From: an uncultured Alphaproteobacteria bacterium
Lineage (GTDB): Bacteria; Pseudomonadota; Alphaproteobacteria; HIMB59
Length of the DNA stretch: 64,000 bases
NCBI GenBank assembly: GCA_902616855.1
Contig: CACMUL010000005.1
Location: 1 to 64,000, forward strand
Direction: 5' to 3'
Positions within the stretch are counted from its first letter, which is position 1. Each line of letters opens with the position of its first letter. The notes beneath the pieces are model-generated. The model did not search any database. It was not told the DNA's origin and saw only the letters and a list, made by a program, of their open reading frames with translations. Below are positions 35,181 to 43,462 of this stretch, piece after piece. A program made the position numbers and the translations under genes.

Positions 35181-35252
35181 GGAAGATTGGCATTTCCCCT
35201 GTGACTGAAACATAGACCTCCTCTACTTGTAGAAAAATCATGTCAATCTTCC
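35181..35252 (+). ncRNA. Candidate structured RNA, three-way junction
   Basis: Between the convergent arsC and dgkA genes. GGAAGATTGGCAT pairs with ATGTCAATCTTCC over 13 bp, with one G-U wobble. It encloses 46 bases holding two small hairpins: CTGTG/CATAG with a 7-base loop, and TCTA/TAGA with loop CTTG. This is too large and too ordered for a simple terminator and has no T-run. Strand is not determined: G-U pairs favour plus, and a TTTAATATAAATGAT stretch upstream could be a promoter. It matches no riboswitch or ribozyme core that I recognise. Confidence 0.45.
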
Positions 35253-35256
35253 CAAA

Positions 35257-35604
35257 TTAATTAAATAAACCTAAGATTAAAACTATTCCATAGGCTGTTA
35301 GAGATAAAAAAATTGCAGCAGAGCCCAAATCTTTAGCTTTTTTTATTTTGTTTGACTTATCCATAGTAATTTTATCACAGGTATATTCTATTGCAGTGTT
35401 TAGAGCCTCAATACTAAGTATGAGCAAAGGTAAAATTATTAGCCAAAGTGTGAACAAAAGAGCTGGTTGAAAAATTACAATGTATAGAGCAGACAAGGGA
35501 AACAATAATAGCTCTCTTCTTGCTGCTTTTTCTTGAAGGAGAATTTTTAGGCCTCCAATTGAACACCAAAAAGCATCTACTATATTTTTATTTTTAAAAT
35601 CCAT
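35257..35604 (-). CDS. dgkA: Diacylglycerol kinase
   Basis: Small integral-membrane kinase phosphorylating diacylglycerol to phosphatidic acid. The 115 aa protein has the DgkA hallmarks: EKAARRELLLFP, EALNTAIEYTCDKI and KKAKDLGSAAIFLSL, with three membrane helices. Start is ATG at 35604, 17 bp after the SET-domain gene on the same strand. Proximity to a PlcP-like lipase and a lipid glycosyltransferase suggests a role in diacylglycerol turnover during lipid remodelling. Confidence 0.95.
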   Translation of the reverse strand: MDFKNKNIVDAFWCSIGGLKILLQEKAARRELLLFPLSALYIVIFQPALLFTLWLIILPLLILSIEALNTAIEYTCDKITMDKSNKIKKAKDLGSAAIFLSLTAYGIVLILGLFN

Positions 35605-35621
35605 ATCTGAAGTTTAACTAC

Positions 35622-36140
35622 TTATGTGAAGTTTTTGTTAAATCTTGACTTTTTATTTTCAATTAACCTTTTTTTAACTCTCCATCTAAGATTGCTTCGG
35701 ACAATATATCCAATACAGTTTTGAGACCCACATCGACACGGGTGATCCTCGAAACAAAACATGTCATATCCATAGTCGTAGGACAGCTCCTCGCCTTTCT
35801 TAATATCTTTAATTGCGCTAATCCATATTTTTCCTTTGATGATATCAGTTTCACAATTAGGGTTGCAGGAATGATTAATATATTTTGCTAAATTCCATGT
35901 TACTTTTCCATTGATGTCGTATTTTTGATTCAGTGTAAAAATGTAAACAGACCCGACTGTTTTAGCCCTTTTGTTTGCCTCTATGTGAACATCAGCAATC
36001 TTGTCGGATTGAGCTTTAGTTATCTTTAACCCGCGATATTCAATGATTCTAGTGCCAGCACAGATATCAGCTTTTGCAAAAAGACCAGATGCATGAATTT
36101 TAGAATTTTTTCTAATATAAAGCTTTTGTGAAGAGCCCAT
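35622..36140 (-). CDS. SET-domain protein (putative lysine methyltransferase)
   Basis: A 172 aa protein consisting almost only of a SET domain plus post-SET zinc motif. Visible are ASGLFAKADICAGTRIIEYRG at the start, the cofactor-binding NLAKYINHSCNPNCET, the catalytic GEELSYDYGY, and the cysteine cluster CRCGSQNCIGYI. All key residues are present, so it is probably an active S-adenosylmethionine-dependent protein methyltransferase. Its target is unknown. It is divergent from the plcP-like gene and shares its 62-bp promoter region; dgkA follows. SET proteins are less common in bacteria than in eukaryotes. Confidence 0.9.
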   Translation of the reverse strand: MGSSQKLYIRKNSKIHASGLFAKADICAGTRIIEYRGLKITKAQSDKIADVHIEANKRAKTVGSVYIFTLNQKYDINGKVTWNLAKYINHSCNPNCETDIIKGKIWISAIKDIKKGEELSYDYGYDMFCFEDHPCRCGSQNCIGYIVRSNLRWRVKKRLIENKKSRFNKNFT

Positions 36141-36157
36141 TTAATAAAACTTTAACA
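36141..36157 (+). promoter_or_regulatory. Shared 17-base motif, candidate Pho-box (copy 3)
   Basis: TTAATAAAACTTTAACA, identical to the pstS and ATP-grasp copies. The half-site reading is ATTTAAT-AAAA-CTTTAAC. It lies 45 bases before the preferred plcP start and directly abuts the divergent SET gene's start codon. In PlcP/Agt systems of other marine bacteria expression is phosphate-controlled, which fits a PhoB site here. Confidence 0.55.
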
Positions 36158-36202
36158 ATCCTCAATACTATCAATCGTAGATATATCTATTTTTTAGATT
36201 CT

Positions 36203-36991
36203 ATGCAAATCAAAAAACATCGATCCATATTCATTTCAGACATTCATATTGGCATACGTGCTTCAAAAGTAAAGGAGCTCTTACACTTTTTAAAATATAA
36301 TGATTGTGATCATCTTTATTTACTTGGAGATATCATAGACGGATGGCGTCTAAAAAAAAATTGGTTTTGGAATCCTGATTTTAATACTTTCATACAAAAA
36401 GTTTTACGAAAAGCACGCTCAGGTACCAAAGTCTATTATATACCTGGAAACCATGATGAAGTTTTTTCAGATTATTGTGGTTTTTCATTTGCAAACATTA
36501 AAGTTCGAAAAAATAGAATTCATACAACAGCGAACAATAAAAGACTTCTCTTAATGCATGGGCATGAATTTGATGGAATAGTTCTAAATTCAAAATGGTT
36601 AGCAAAGATAGGTGCCGTCCTTTATGACTACTCTGTTTGGTTTAATAATATTTTAAATTTCTGTCGAAGAAAACTTGGTCTTTCGTATTGGTCTTTATCA
36701 GGATATTTAAAAACACGAGTAAAAGATGCTCAACGATATATTGAAAATTTTGAAAATGCATGTCTTGAGAGAATAAAAAAAAATAATTGTGATGGAATTG
36801 TTTGTGGTCATATTCACCATCCCCAAATAAAAAAAATTGGTGATAAGACATATCATAATCTAGGAGATTGGGTAGATAGCTGTAGTGCAATGGTTGAGGA
36901 CTTTAAAGGCAACTTGGAGTTAGTCTTTTGGAATGAAAAAAAAATCCAGTCTTTAGAAAAACAAACTCTTAATAAGGTATCTGCAGCTTGA
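36203..36991 (+). CDS. plcP: PlcP-like metallophosphoesterase (phospholipase C type)
   Basis: A 262 aa calcineurin-like phosphoesterase of the UDP-2,3-diacylglucosamine hydrolase-like group. All five metal motifs are visible: SDIHIG, LLGDIIDGW, IPGNHDE, MHGHEFDG and CGHIHHPQ. In Sinorhizobium and SAR11 this subfamily next to a glycosyltransferase (Agt) is PlcP, which degrades phospholipids to diacylglycerol under phosphate stress. I choose ATG 36203, since the extra 25 residues in the ORF track run into the upstream motif region. LpxH activity is an alternative; context favours PlcP. Confidence 0.82.
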   Translation: MQIKKHRSIFISDIHIGIRASKVKELLHFLKYNDCDHLYLLGDIIDGWRLKKNWFWNPDFNTFIQKVLRKARSGTKVYYIPGNHDEVFSDYCGFSFANIKVRKNRIHTTANNKRLLLMHGHEFDGIVLNSKWLAKIGAVLYDYSVWFNNILNFCRRKLGLSYWSLSGYLKTRVKDAQRYIENFENACLERIKKNNCDGIVCGHIHHPQIKKIGDKTYHNLGDWVDSCSAMVEDFKGNLELVFWNEKKIQSLEKQTLNKVSAA

Positions 36992-37980
36992 AATTATTAT
37001 TAGTAACAGATGCATGGAAACCTCAGGTAAACGGCGTCGTCCGTTCTTATCTGAATACCATACCGGAATTGGAAAAAATGGGTATGCAGGTAGAGGTAAT
37101 ACACCCTGAGTTATTTAAAGTTCGCTTTGGCCTTCCTTCGTATAATGAGATTAAAGTTGTGATTACTCGCAAAAAAACATTGAAAAATATGATGGATCAG
37201 ATCAATCCTGATCATATTCACATTGCTACAGAGGGGCCCCTAGGTTTTTTGGCCAGAAAAATATGTCTTTCAGAAAAAATTATTTTTACAACTTCATTTC
37301 ATACTCGTTTCCCTGAGTATATTCAACAACGTATAAAAATACCTGCAAGTTTCTTTTATTTCTTCATAAAGCATTTTCACAATAAAGCGAAAAAAGTTCT
37401 TGTTCCTACCCCATCCATGCAGGCTGAATTAATAAATATGAATTTTAAAAATACCGTTGTTTGGTCAAGAGGTGTCGATCATCAAAAATTTGGCAACTAT
37501 CAAAAATTAGACTTAGGCCCAGGACCAATATTTTCTTATATCGGTCGAGTGGCTACTGAAAAAAATATTCAAGCTTTTTTAGATTTAGATTTAGAAGGTA
37601 CTAAAGTTGTCGTTGGCGATGGACCACAGTTAAATAAACTAAAAAAAAAATATACAGATATAAAATTTGTTGGTTACCAGTTTGGCCAGAATTTAGTGAA
37701 TTACTATGCTAGTTCAGATGTAATGGTTTTCCCTAGCAAGACTGATACCTTTGGAAATGTGGTAACTGAGGCAAATGCAACCGGCACACCAGTCGCTGCT
37801 TATGATGTAACAGGTCCTAAAGATATTATTGTTAATGGGGTCAACGGTTTTATTGGTGATAACTTAAAAGATAATGTTTTGAATTGTTTGACTATCGATC
37901 GAAAAAAATGTCAAGAATATACAAAAAAATTTAACTGGTATGAGTGTTCCAAGGTTTTTTATGATAATATTGTGGCTTGA
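36988..37980 (+). CDS. agt: Agt-like diacylglycerol glycosyltransferase (GT4)
   Basis: A 330 aa GT-B glycosyltransferase of family 4. The N-terminal KLLLVTDAWKPQVNGVVRSYL is typical of SqdX/Agt-like lipid glycosyltransferases, and the C-terminal VFPSKTDTFGNVVTEANATGTPV holds the nucleotide-sugar E-x7-E region. Starts at TTG overlapping the plcP stop, so the pair is translationally coupled. With PlcP it would convert the released diacylglycerol to glycolipid, sparing phosphorus. The sugar donor cannot be read from sequence. Confidence 0.8.
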   Translation: MKLLLVTDAWKPQVNGVVRSYLNTIPELEKMGMQVEVIHPELFKVRFGLPSYNEIKVVITRKKTLKNMMDQINPDHIHIATEGPLGFLARKICLSEKIIFTTSFHTRFPEYIQQRIKIPASFFYFFIKHFHNKAKKVLVPTPSMQAELINMNFKNTVVWSRGVDHQKFGNYQKLDLGPGPIFSYIGRVATEKNIQAFLDLDLEGTKVVVGDGPQLNKLKKKYTDIKFVGYQFGQNLVNYYASSDVMVFPSKTDTFGNVVTEANATGTPVAAYDVTGPKDIIVNGVNGFIGDNLKDNVLNCLTIDRKKCQEYTKKFNWYECSKVFYDNIVA

Positions 37981-38456
37981 ACTTTACACATACTCTATCT
38001 GATTCTAAAAATTGGATTATCAATCATAAAGACCAACTAGAGATTAATTGGAGTGAAAAAGATATTGAACTTCACCTCAATAAAGAAACAAGTTTTAATA
38101 TTTATCTTCTAGATCAAACTAACGTCAAAGGTGCTTTGATAGGACATTTTTTATATCAAGATCAAAAGGTCAGTGAATTTGAAATTTTACATATTGCTGT
38201 TTTGCCTGAATTTAGAAACCAAGGGTTGGGAAGAATGATTTTAGAAGAGCTTGAAAAACAACTCAAAAGTACTGGAAAATCATTTAAAATCTTTCTGGAA
38301 GCGAGTGCTATTAATAATTTTGCTATTAAACTTTATGAAAAATTAGGCTATAAAGCCTACAATGAAAGAAAAAACTATTACCGGAGTAAGTCTATAAACG
38401 CTCCAAATACGCAAGACGCAATTTTGTTTGCAAAATCCCTTAATGCCATCAAATAA
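37977..38456 (+). CDS. rimI: GNAT acetyltransferase, RimI-like
   Basis: A 159 aa GNAT-fold N-acetyltransferase with the acetyl-CoA loop VLPEFRNQGLGRMIL and the C-terminal NNFAIKLYEKLGYKAYNERKNYY typical of RimI. RimI acetylates the N-terminus of ribosomal protein S18. Starts at TTG and overlaps agt by 4 bp. It resumes the ancestral alphaproteobacterial order (tsaB-rimI-fur-miaB), although tsaB is 23 kb away here and fur is missing. Substrate is inferred from synteny. Confidence 0.82.
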   Translation: MNFTHTLSDSKNWIINHKDQLEINWSEKDIELHLNKETSFNIYLLDQTNVKGALIGHFLYQDQKVSEFEILHIAVLPEFRNQGLGRMILEELEKQLKSTGKSFKIFLEASAINNFAIKLYEKLGYKAYNERKNYYRSKSINAPNTQDAILFAKSLNAIK

Positions 38457-39756
38457 GAAATTTTATATTAGAACATTTGGTTGTCAGATGAATGTTTATG
38501 ACTCTGATAAAATGAAAGATATTTTTCTATCTCATAATATCAATCAAACAGATGACTTTCAAAATGCAGACTATGTAGTTTTAAATACTTGCCACATCCG
38601 TGAAAAGGCAACAGAAAAAACATTTTCAGATTTAGGAAAAATTCATAAAAAAGGAAAAGAAGACCAAAAAGTTATTGTTGCTGGTTGTGTAGCTCAAGCT
38701 GAAGGTGAATTAATTCAAAAAAGGGCACCTTACGTGGACTTAGTGATCGGACCACAATCCATTCAGTCATTAAATAAATTTTTAGATAAAAATAATTTAC
38801 CTAAGACATCTATCACTGAATTTGATGTGAATGAAAAATTTGACACGCTCAATCATATTAAAACGAATACGTCGAATAAATCTGCATTTGTGACTATTCA
38901 AGAAGGTTGTGATAAGTTTTGTCATTTCTGCGTTGTTCCCTATACAAGAGGATCAGAATATTCAAGAACAGTTAAGGAAATCTCTGATGAGGTTAAATCT
39001 TTAATTGATCAGGGGGTGGTGGAATTCACACTTTTAGGTCAAAATGTTAATGCCTATCATGGTTTAGATACTCAAGGTCAATCAAATAATCTAGCATCTC
39101 TTATTAACAGTATTAGTTTAATAGATGGAGTTGAAAGAATTACTTATTCTACAAGTCACCCTGTGAATATGACTGATGACTTAATTTCCCTTCATGGTGA
39201 AAACTCAAAACTTATGCCCTATCTTCACCTTCCTGTTCAATCAGGTTCTGACAAAGTTTTAAAATTAATGAACAGAAAACATACTAGGGATTATTATTTT
39301 GAAATCATCGAAAAGGTTAGAAAAGTAAAACCCGATATAGCACTTTCTTCCGATTTTATTATTGGTTTTCCTGGAGAAACAGACAAAGATTTTGAAGACA
39401 CAATCGATCTAATTGAAAGAGTTAAATACATGAATTCTTACTCTTTTAAGTATAGCCCAAGACCAGGTACGCCTGCGGCTGATCGTGAAGAAATAGATCA
39501 AGTAATTCTCGACGAGCGTTTAAAGATCACACAAGATTTACTCAATGAACAACAAATTGAATACAACAACCAGTTTGTAAAAAAGACAGTGCAAGTATTA
39601 ATTGATGGTGCTGGTAAACACACAGGACAAATCAAAGGCAAGTCACAATTTAATCAAAGTGTAGCCCTGCAGGGAGATAAAGAAATAATAGGTCAAATAA
39701 TTCCTGTGCAAATCAAAGAGGTTTTAACACACTCATTATTAGGAGAAAAAATTTAG
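38443..39756 (+). CDS. miaB: tRNA-2-methylthio-N6-dimethylallyladenosine synthase
   Basis: Radical-SAM methylthiotransferase modifying A37 of tRNAs reading UNN codons. The N-terminal cluster domain starts YIRTFGCQMNVYDSD, with the further cysteines in LNTCHIREKA and VAGCVAQ. The radical-SAM motif is EGCDKFCHFCVVPYTRG, and a C-terminal TRAM domain follows. I choose ATG 38443 (MPSNKKFYIRTF) over the ORF-track start 15 bases earlier; either overlaps the end of rimI. Full length, about 437 aa. Confidence 0.96.
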   Translation: MPSNKKFYIRTFGCQMNVYDSDKMKDIFLSHNINQTDDFQNADYVVLNTCHIREKATEKTFSDLGKIHKKGKEDQKVIVAGCVAQAEGELIQKRAPYVDLVIGPQSIQSLNKFLDKNNLPKTSITEFDVNEKFDTLNHIKTNTSNKSAFVTIQEGCDKFCHFCVVPYTRGSEYSRTVKEISDEVKSLIDQGVVEFTLLGQNVNAYHGLDTQGQSNNLASLINSISLIDGVERITYSTSHPVNMTDDLISLHGENSKLMPYLHLPVQSGSDKVLKLMNRKHTRDYYFEIIEKVRKVKPDIALSSDFIIGFPGETDKDFEDTIDLIERVKYMNSYSFKYSPRPGTPAADREEIDQVILDERLKITQDLLNEQQIEYNNQFVKKTVQVLIDGAGKHTGQIKGKSQFNQSVALQGDKEIIGQIIPVQIKEVLTHSLLGEKI

Positions 39757-40713
39757 TTGAGTCCTGTAAATTTTTCTTCCCATCAAAAACAACTCGAGTT
39801 TGAGGATAATCAATTTCTATCAAGCCTATTTGGTTACCACGATAAAAATTTAAAGGTCTTAGAGAATAAATTTAAAGTAAAGCTATATACAAGAGGCAAC
39901 CTTTTATCTATAAAAGGTAATAGAGATCCAGTTGAAAAAGCCTACTTTATTATCCAAGGCTTATATCAAAAATTGAAGAACAACGATATTTCTGCAGAAG
40001 AAATAGAAAACAATATTGATTTAGCAAAACCTACATATATCAAAGAACAAATCGAACAAGATCAGAAATTTCAAATCAATACAAAATTAAAAACAATTTA
40101 TCCCAAGACTAAAAACCAAGAGCTCTTTTTAAAAGAAATGAGATCAAAAGATGTCGTTTTTGCTGTTGGTCCAGCGGGAACAGGAAAAACTTACTTAGCT
40201 GTTGCATATGCAGTTAGTCTTTTTGTAGAAGGTAAAATTAATCGATTAATATTATCAAGACCAGCAGTTGAAGCGGGTGAACGATTAGGTTTTTTACCTG
40301 GAGATATGAAAGAGAAAATTGACCCTTATTTACGACCACTTTACGATGCCTTGTATGAGATGATGCCAGGTGAGGAAATTGACCGAAAAATGGTAAATAA
40401 TTTAATAGAAATAGCTCCTCTTGCCTTTATGAGAGGAAGAACATTAAATAAATCTTTTATAATTTTAGATGAAGCACAAAACACCTTATCGACACAGATG
40501 AAAATGTTCTTAACTAGATTAGGGCAAAACTCAAAAATGGTTATCACGGGAGATTTAAGTCAAAAAGATTTACCCGATAATGCAAAAAGTGGAATGCAGG
40601 ATGCAATGGAAAAATTAGAAAAAGTTAAAGACATCGGGTTTGTTCATTTAAATAGTAGTGATGTATGTAGACACACACTAGTAGAAAAAATAATTAATGC
40701 TTACGATAAGTAA
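39757..40713 (+). CDS. phoH: PhoH-like ATPase (YbeZ type)
   Basis: A 318 aa PhoH-family P-loop ATPase with an N-terminal KH-like region, Walker A VGPAGTGKTYLAVA, then SRPAVEAGERLGFLPGD and Walker B SFIILDEAQNT. In E. coli the homologue YbeZ partners the endoribonuclease YbeY, encoded next here, in rRNA processing. Starts at TTG immediately after the miaB stop. The family name reflects a phosphate-starvation link in E. coli. This copy is the housekeeping miaB-ybeZ-ybeY type. Confidence 0.94.
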   Translation: MSPVNFSSHQKQLEFEDNQFLSSLFGYHDKNLKVLENKFKVKLYTRGNLLSIKGNRDPVEKAYFIIQGLYQKLKNNDISAEEIENNIDLAKPTYIKEQIEQDQKFQINTKLKTIYPKTKNQELFLKEMRSKDVVFAVGPAGTGKTYLAVAYAVSLFVEGKINRLILSRPAVEAGERLGFLPGDMKEKIDPYLRPLYDALYEMMPGEEIDRKMVNNLIEIAPLAFMRGRTLNKSFIILDEAQNTLSTQMKMFLTRLGQNSKMVITGDLSQKDLPDNAKSGMQDAMEKLEKVKDIGFVHLNSSDVCRHTLVEKIINAYDK

Positions 40714-40715
40714 TT

Positions 40716-41165
40716 TTGAGGATTAGTAATAAAAAATTTGTGATTGAGATAATTGGAGACAAGAATTTAGAGCAATTTCTAAAATCCTCCAAAGAAAAGT
40801 TAAAAAAGTTGTCAGAATATTTTCAAACAATCCACCAAGCTGATCATCAAACGCAACTGACAATAAAAATAGTTTCTAATGAAGAAATTAAAAGCATGAA
40901 TAAAAAATTTAAAAATAAAAATAAAATAACTGATGTGTTATCTTTCCCCGACGGAGACTTTTCTGGTGATATTGCTATTGCAGATAGTTATATTTTAAAT
41001 CGCAATAAAAAAATTAATGAACAAAACTTTTTTATGCTAGTGAGTCATGGATTACATCATTTATTTGGTTATCATCACTACGATAAACAATCGAGAAGTA
41101 ATATGAGATTTTTAGAAAACACACTGATGAAATTATTAGGTTTAAAAAAAGTACATGAAAATTAA
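40716..41165 (+). CDS. ybeY: Endoribonuclease YbeY (rRNA maturation)
   Basis: Metal-dependent RNase for 16S rRNA 3'-end maturation and ribosome quality control. The 149 aa protein has the zinc motif SHGLHHLFGYHHYD (H-x3-H-x5-H) and the family segment KITDVLSFPDGD. Starts at TTG, 2 bp after phoH, and overlaps corC by 11 bp. Part of the miaB-phoH-ybeY-corC-lnt block. Confidence 0.95.
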   Translation: MRISNKKFVIEIIGDKNLEQFLKSSKEKLKKLSEYFQTIHQADHQTQLTIKIVSNEEIKSMNKKFKNKNKITDVLSFPDGDFSGDIAIADSYILNRNKKINEQNFFMLVSHGLHHLFGYHHYDKQSRSNMRFLENTLMKLLGLKKVHEN

Positions 41166-41982
41166 AAAAAATTTAGCGATTAAATTAGTCAAAGAACTGA
41201 TTCAAGACGAGAATTTCAAAAAAGATATTATTGATCTTATCTCAGCGACTTCAGATAGTTCAGGGATTGCCAAGAATGAAGAAAAAAAAATCTTTAATAA
41301 TCTTTTAAAGGTTCACAAAAAAACTGTTGATGATGTAATGGTTCCAAGAGGTGAAATAATTTTTATTGATCAAAATATTGATAAAGAAAACATCATTAAA
41401 ATTATTAATAAAGAAGCTCACTCAAGAATGCCCGTTGTAAAAAAAGACTTAGAACATTGCTTGGGAATGGTTCATATCAAGGATTTATTCAAGAAAATCA
41501 ACAATAAGTCCTTTAATATTAAGAGTTTATTGAGAGAGGTCATTTATATTCCCTCCGCTACACCTGTTTTTAATCTTCTTCAAAAAATGAAAAAACAAAA
41601 CATCCATTTAGCAATTGTCATGGATGAATTTAATAGCGTTACTGGTTTGGTTACCATCGAAGACTTAGTGGAAGAAATAGTAGGTGAGATTGAAGACGAA
41701 CACGATAAGGATGAAGCACCGATGTTTCGACAAAAAAACAATAATATAATTATGGATGCTGCAATGCTTGTTGATGATTTTGAAAGAGAATTTGATGTCA
41801 ATATACCAGATGATTTAAAAGAGGATGTAGGAACTATAGGCGGTATCATATTTAATATAGCTGGTCGTATACCAAAGAAAAAAGAAAAATTTACAATAAA
41901 TAAAAAATTATCTTTCACCATTCACAAGGTATCAACAAGAAAAATTCTTGAAGTTGTGGTTAGTGGTGTCAAATCTCAATAA
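41155..41982 (+). CDS. corC: CBS-domain transporter-associated protein (CorC/TlyC)
   Basis: A 275 aa soluble protein with two CBS domains (DDVMVPRGEIIFID, SRMPVVKKDLEHCLGMVHIKDL) and a C-terminal CorC_HlyC domain (DDVGTIGGIIFNIAGRIPKK). It lacks the membrane DUF21 region. Homologues are linked to magnesium/cobalt efflux and appear in the ybeY-corC-lnt order throughout proteobacteria. Overlaps ybeY and lnt. Confidence 0.92.
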   Translation: MKIKKNLAIKLVKELIQDENFKKDIIDLISATSDSSGIAKNEEKKIFNNLLKVHKKTVDDVMVPRGEIIFIDQNIDKENIIKIINKEAHSRMPVVKKDLEHCLGMVHIKDLFKKINNKSFNIKSLLREVIYIPSATPVFNLLQKMKKQNIHLAIVMDEFNSVTGLVTIEDLVEEIVGEIEDEHDKDEAPMFRQKNNNIIMDAAMLVDDFEREFDVNIPDDLKEDVGTIGGIIFNIAGRIPKKKEKFTINKKLSFTIHKVSTRKILEVVVSGVKSQ

Positions 41983-43462
41983 TCTACTACCCTATCTCTC
42001 TAGGCCAATAAGCTTAATAATTATTTTTTCTATTGTTTATGTATTTTCTCTTCCTCCATTTGGAGTATCTGTTTTCTATTACTTATCATTTTCAATCATT
42101 TTTTATAATATTCTAACTAATGATAATTTTTCGAAAAAATATATATTTTATTTTTTCTTATTTACTCAAATAATTACATTAAGTTGGATTACACAGTCCT
42201 TTTACTCAGGAGGTTTTGGATATTTATTCTTAGGTATTATTTTAGTAGGCGCACTCTCTTTATTTATTGCATTCTTACATTATTCAGCAACAATTCTAAT
42301 CCTAGTTACATTTAAAAAAAAATTACTACAGATTTTCTTATTACCACTAGGTTTATCTATAATAGAAATACTAAAGGAATTTATTTTTGGAGGCTTCCCT
42401 TGGAATCCTAGTGCAATCATATATTACAAAAATATTTGGATCTTAAAATCACTACCATTTTTTGGTGTTTATGGTTTGGGATTAGTTGCCCATTTGATTG
42501 TGGGTTTAATTATTTATTTTCTCTATTACAAAAAAAAAGTTGTAATTTTTAGTTTGTCATCAGTACTTGTTTTAATTTATGCATTTGGTTTTTTTGAAAA
42601 TAATACTGAGAGAAAAACAAACAATGAAACTCTAAACATTCTTTTAATTCAACCTAATCTCTATGAGTCATTAGTAGAATTTGACGTTCTAAGAAATCTT
42701 GAAATATATGAAAAATTAACCCTAGAAGCTCTCACAAATTCTCCAAAAACAGATTTAATTATTTGGCCTGAAGGCTCTTTACCTATTGATTTAAATAATA
42801 GGGAAGGACTTCTTACTAGATTATCCTCTTTAATTAACGAGGATCAAAAAATCATAGTTGGATCGAGCGCTATTGAGGAAAACCAATTATTTAATCGTCT
42901 ATATATCATTGATCATCAAGGAAAGACCATTGATTTTTACGATAAGCAAAAGTTGGTTCTGTTTGGAGAATACATACCCTTTGTTAAACCTATTTTAAGC
43001 AAATTTTTAAATTTAGGAATGAACTATACTCCTGGAACTGATCAAAAAATCTTAAAATTACCAAAAAATATAAATGCTGTTCCAATGATTTGTTTTGAGT
43101 CTATTTTTAATTATAAATCAATTAATACTGAGGTTTGTAATGCAGATATGGTGATACAAATTTCAAATGACTCTTGGTTCGGTAAATGGTACGGACCACA
43201 TCAGCATCTGGCTAACTCTCTTCTAAGAAGTGTTGAATTCCAAAAACCTCTCATAAGATCAACTCCTTCAGGTATTACATCTGTTGTTGATTACTCGGGC
43301 AAAATTATTGAGACTATTCCAACAAACAAAAAAGGTTATCTTTATTATCAACATCCAATTAATAAATATAAATCAAATTGTTCATCAACTTTATTTTCAG
43401 TAAGTCTTTTGATTTTTTTAATATTTCTACTTAGTTTTTTATATGTTCGAATCAAAAAATAA
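41948..43462 (+). CDS. lnt: Apolipoprotein N-acyltransferase
   Basis: Inner-membrane enzyme adding the third acyl chain to lipoproteins. The 504 aa protein has N-terminal membrane helices, then a nitrilase-like periplasmic domain with the catalytic triad Glu in IIWPEGSLP, Lys in YDKQKLVLFGEYIPF and Cys in PMICFESIF. A final helix precedes the C-terminus. Starts possible at TTG 41948 or GTG 41963/41966, all overlapping corC. The lipoprotein at 11.9 kb would be one substrate. Confidence 0.95.
   Translation: MKLWLVVSNLNNLLPYLSRPISLIIIFSIVYVFSLPPFGVSVFYYLSFSIIFYNILTNDNFSKKYIFYFFLFTQIITLSWITQSFYSGGFGYLFLGIILVGALSLFIAFLHYSATILILVTFKKKLLQIFLLPLGLSIIEILKEFIFGGFPWNPSAIIYYKNIWILKSLPFFGVYGLGLVAHLIVGLIIYFLYYKKKVVIFSLSSVLVLIYAFGFFENNTERKTNNETLNILLIQPNLYESLVEFDVLRNLEIYEKLTLEALTNSPKTDLIIWPEGSLPIDLNNREGLLTRLSSLINEDQKIIVGSSAIEENQLFNRLYIIDHQGKTIDFYDKQKLVLFGEYIPFVKPILSKFLNLGMNYTPGTDQKILKLPKNINAVPMICFESIFNYKSINTEVCNADMVIQISNDSWFGKWYGPHQHLANSLLRSVEFQKPLIRSTPSGITSVVDYSGKIIETIPTNKKGYLYYQHPINKYKSNCSSTLFSVSLLIFLIFLLSFLYVRIKK

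Noticed and set aside
35190-35228. Micro-ORF on the minus strand with AGGAGG before ATG inside the RNA candidate
   Set aside because: Spacing of three bases is too short and the 12-residue product has no support; it is better explained by the paired structure.
35181-35252. Hammerhead ribozyme, tRNA or known riboswitch identity for the structured RNA candidate
   Set aside because: The three-way shape invited comparison, but no CUGAUGA/GAAA core, no T-loop GTTCRA and no riboswitch core that I know is present on either strand.
36128-36202. N-terminal extension of the plcP-like ORF
   Set aside because: The extra 25 residues would place the shared regulatory motif inside the coding region and precede the conserved metallophosphoesterase start; ATG 36203 fits better.
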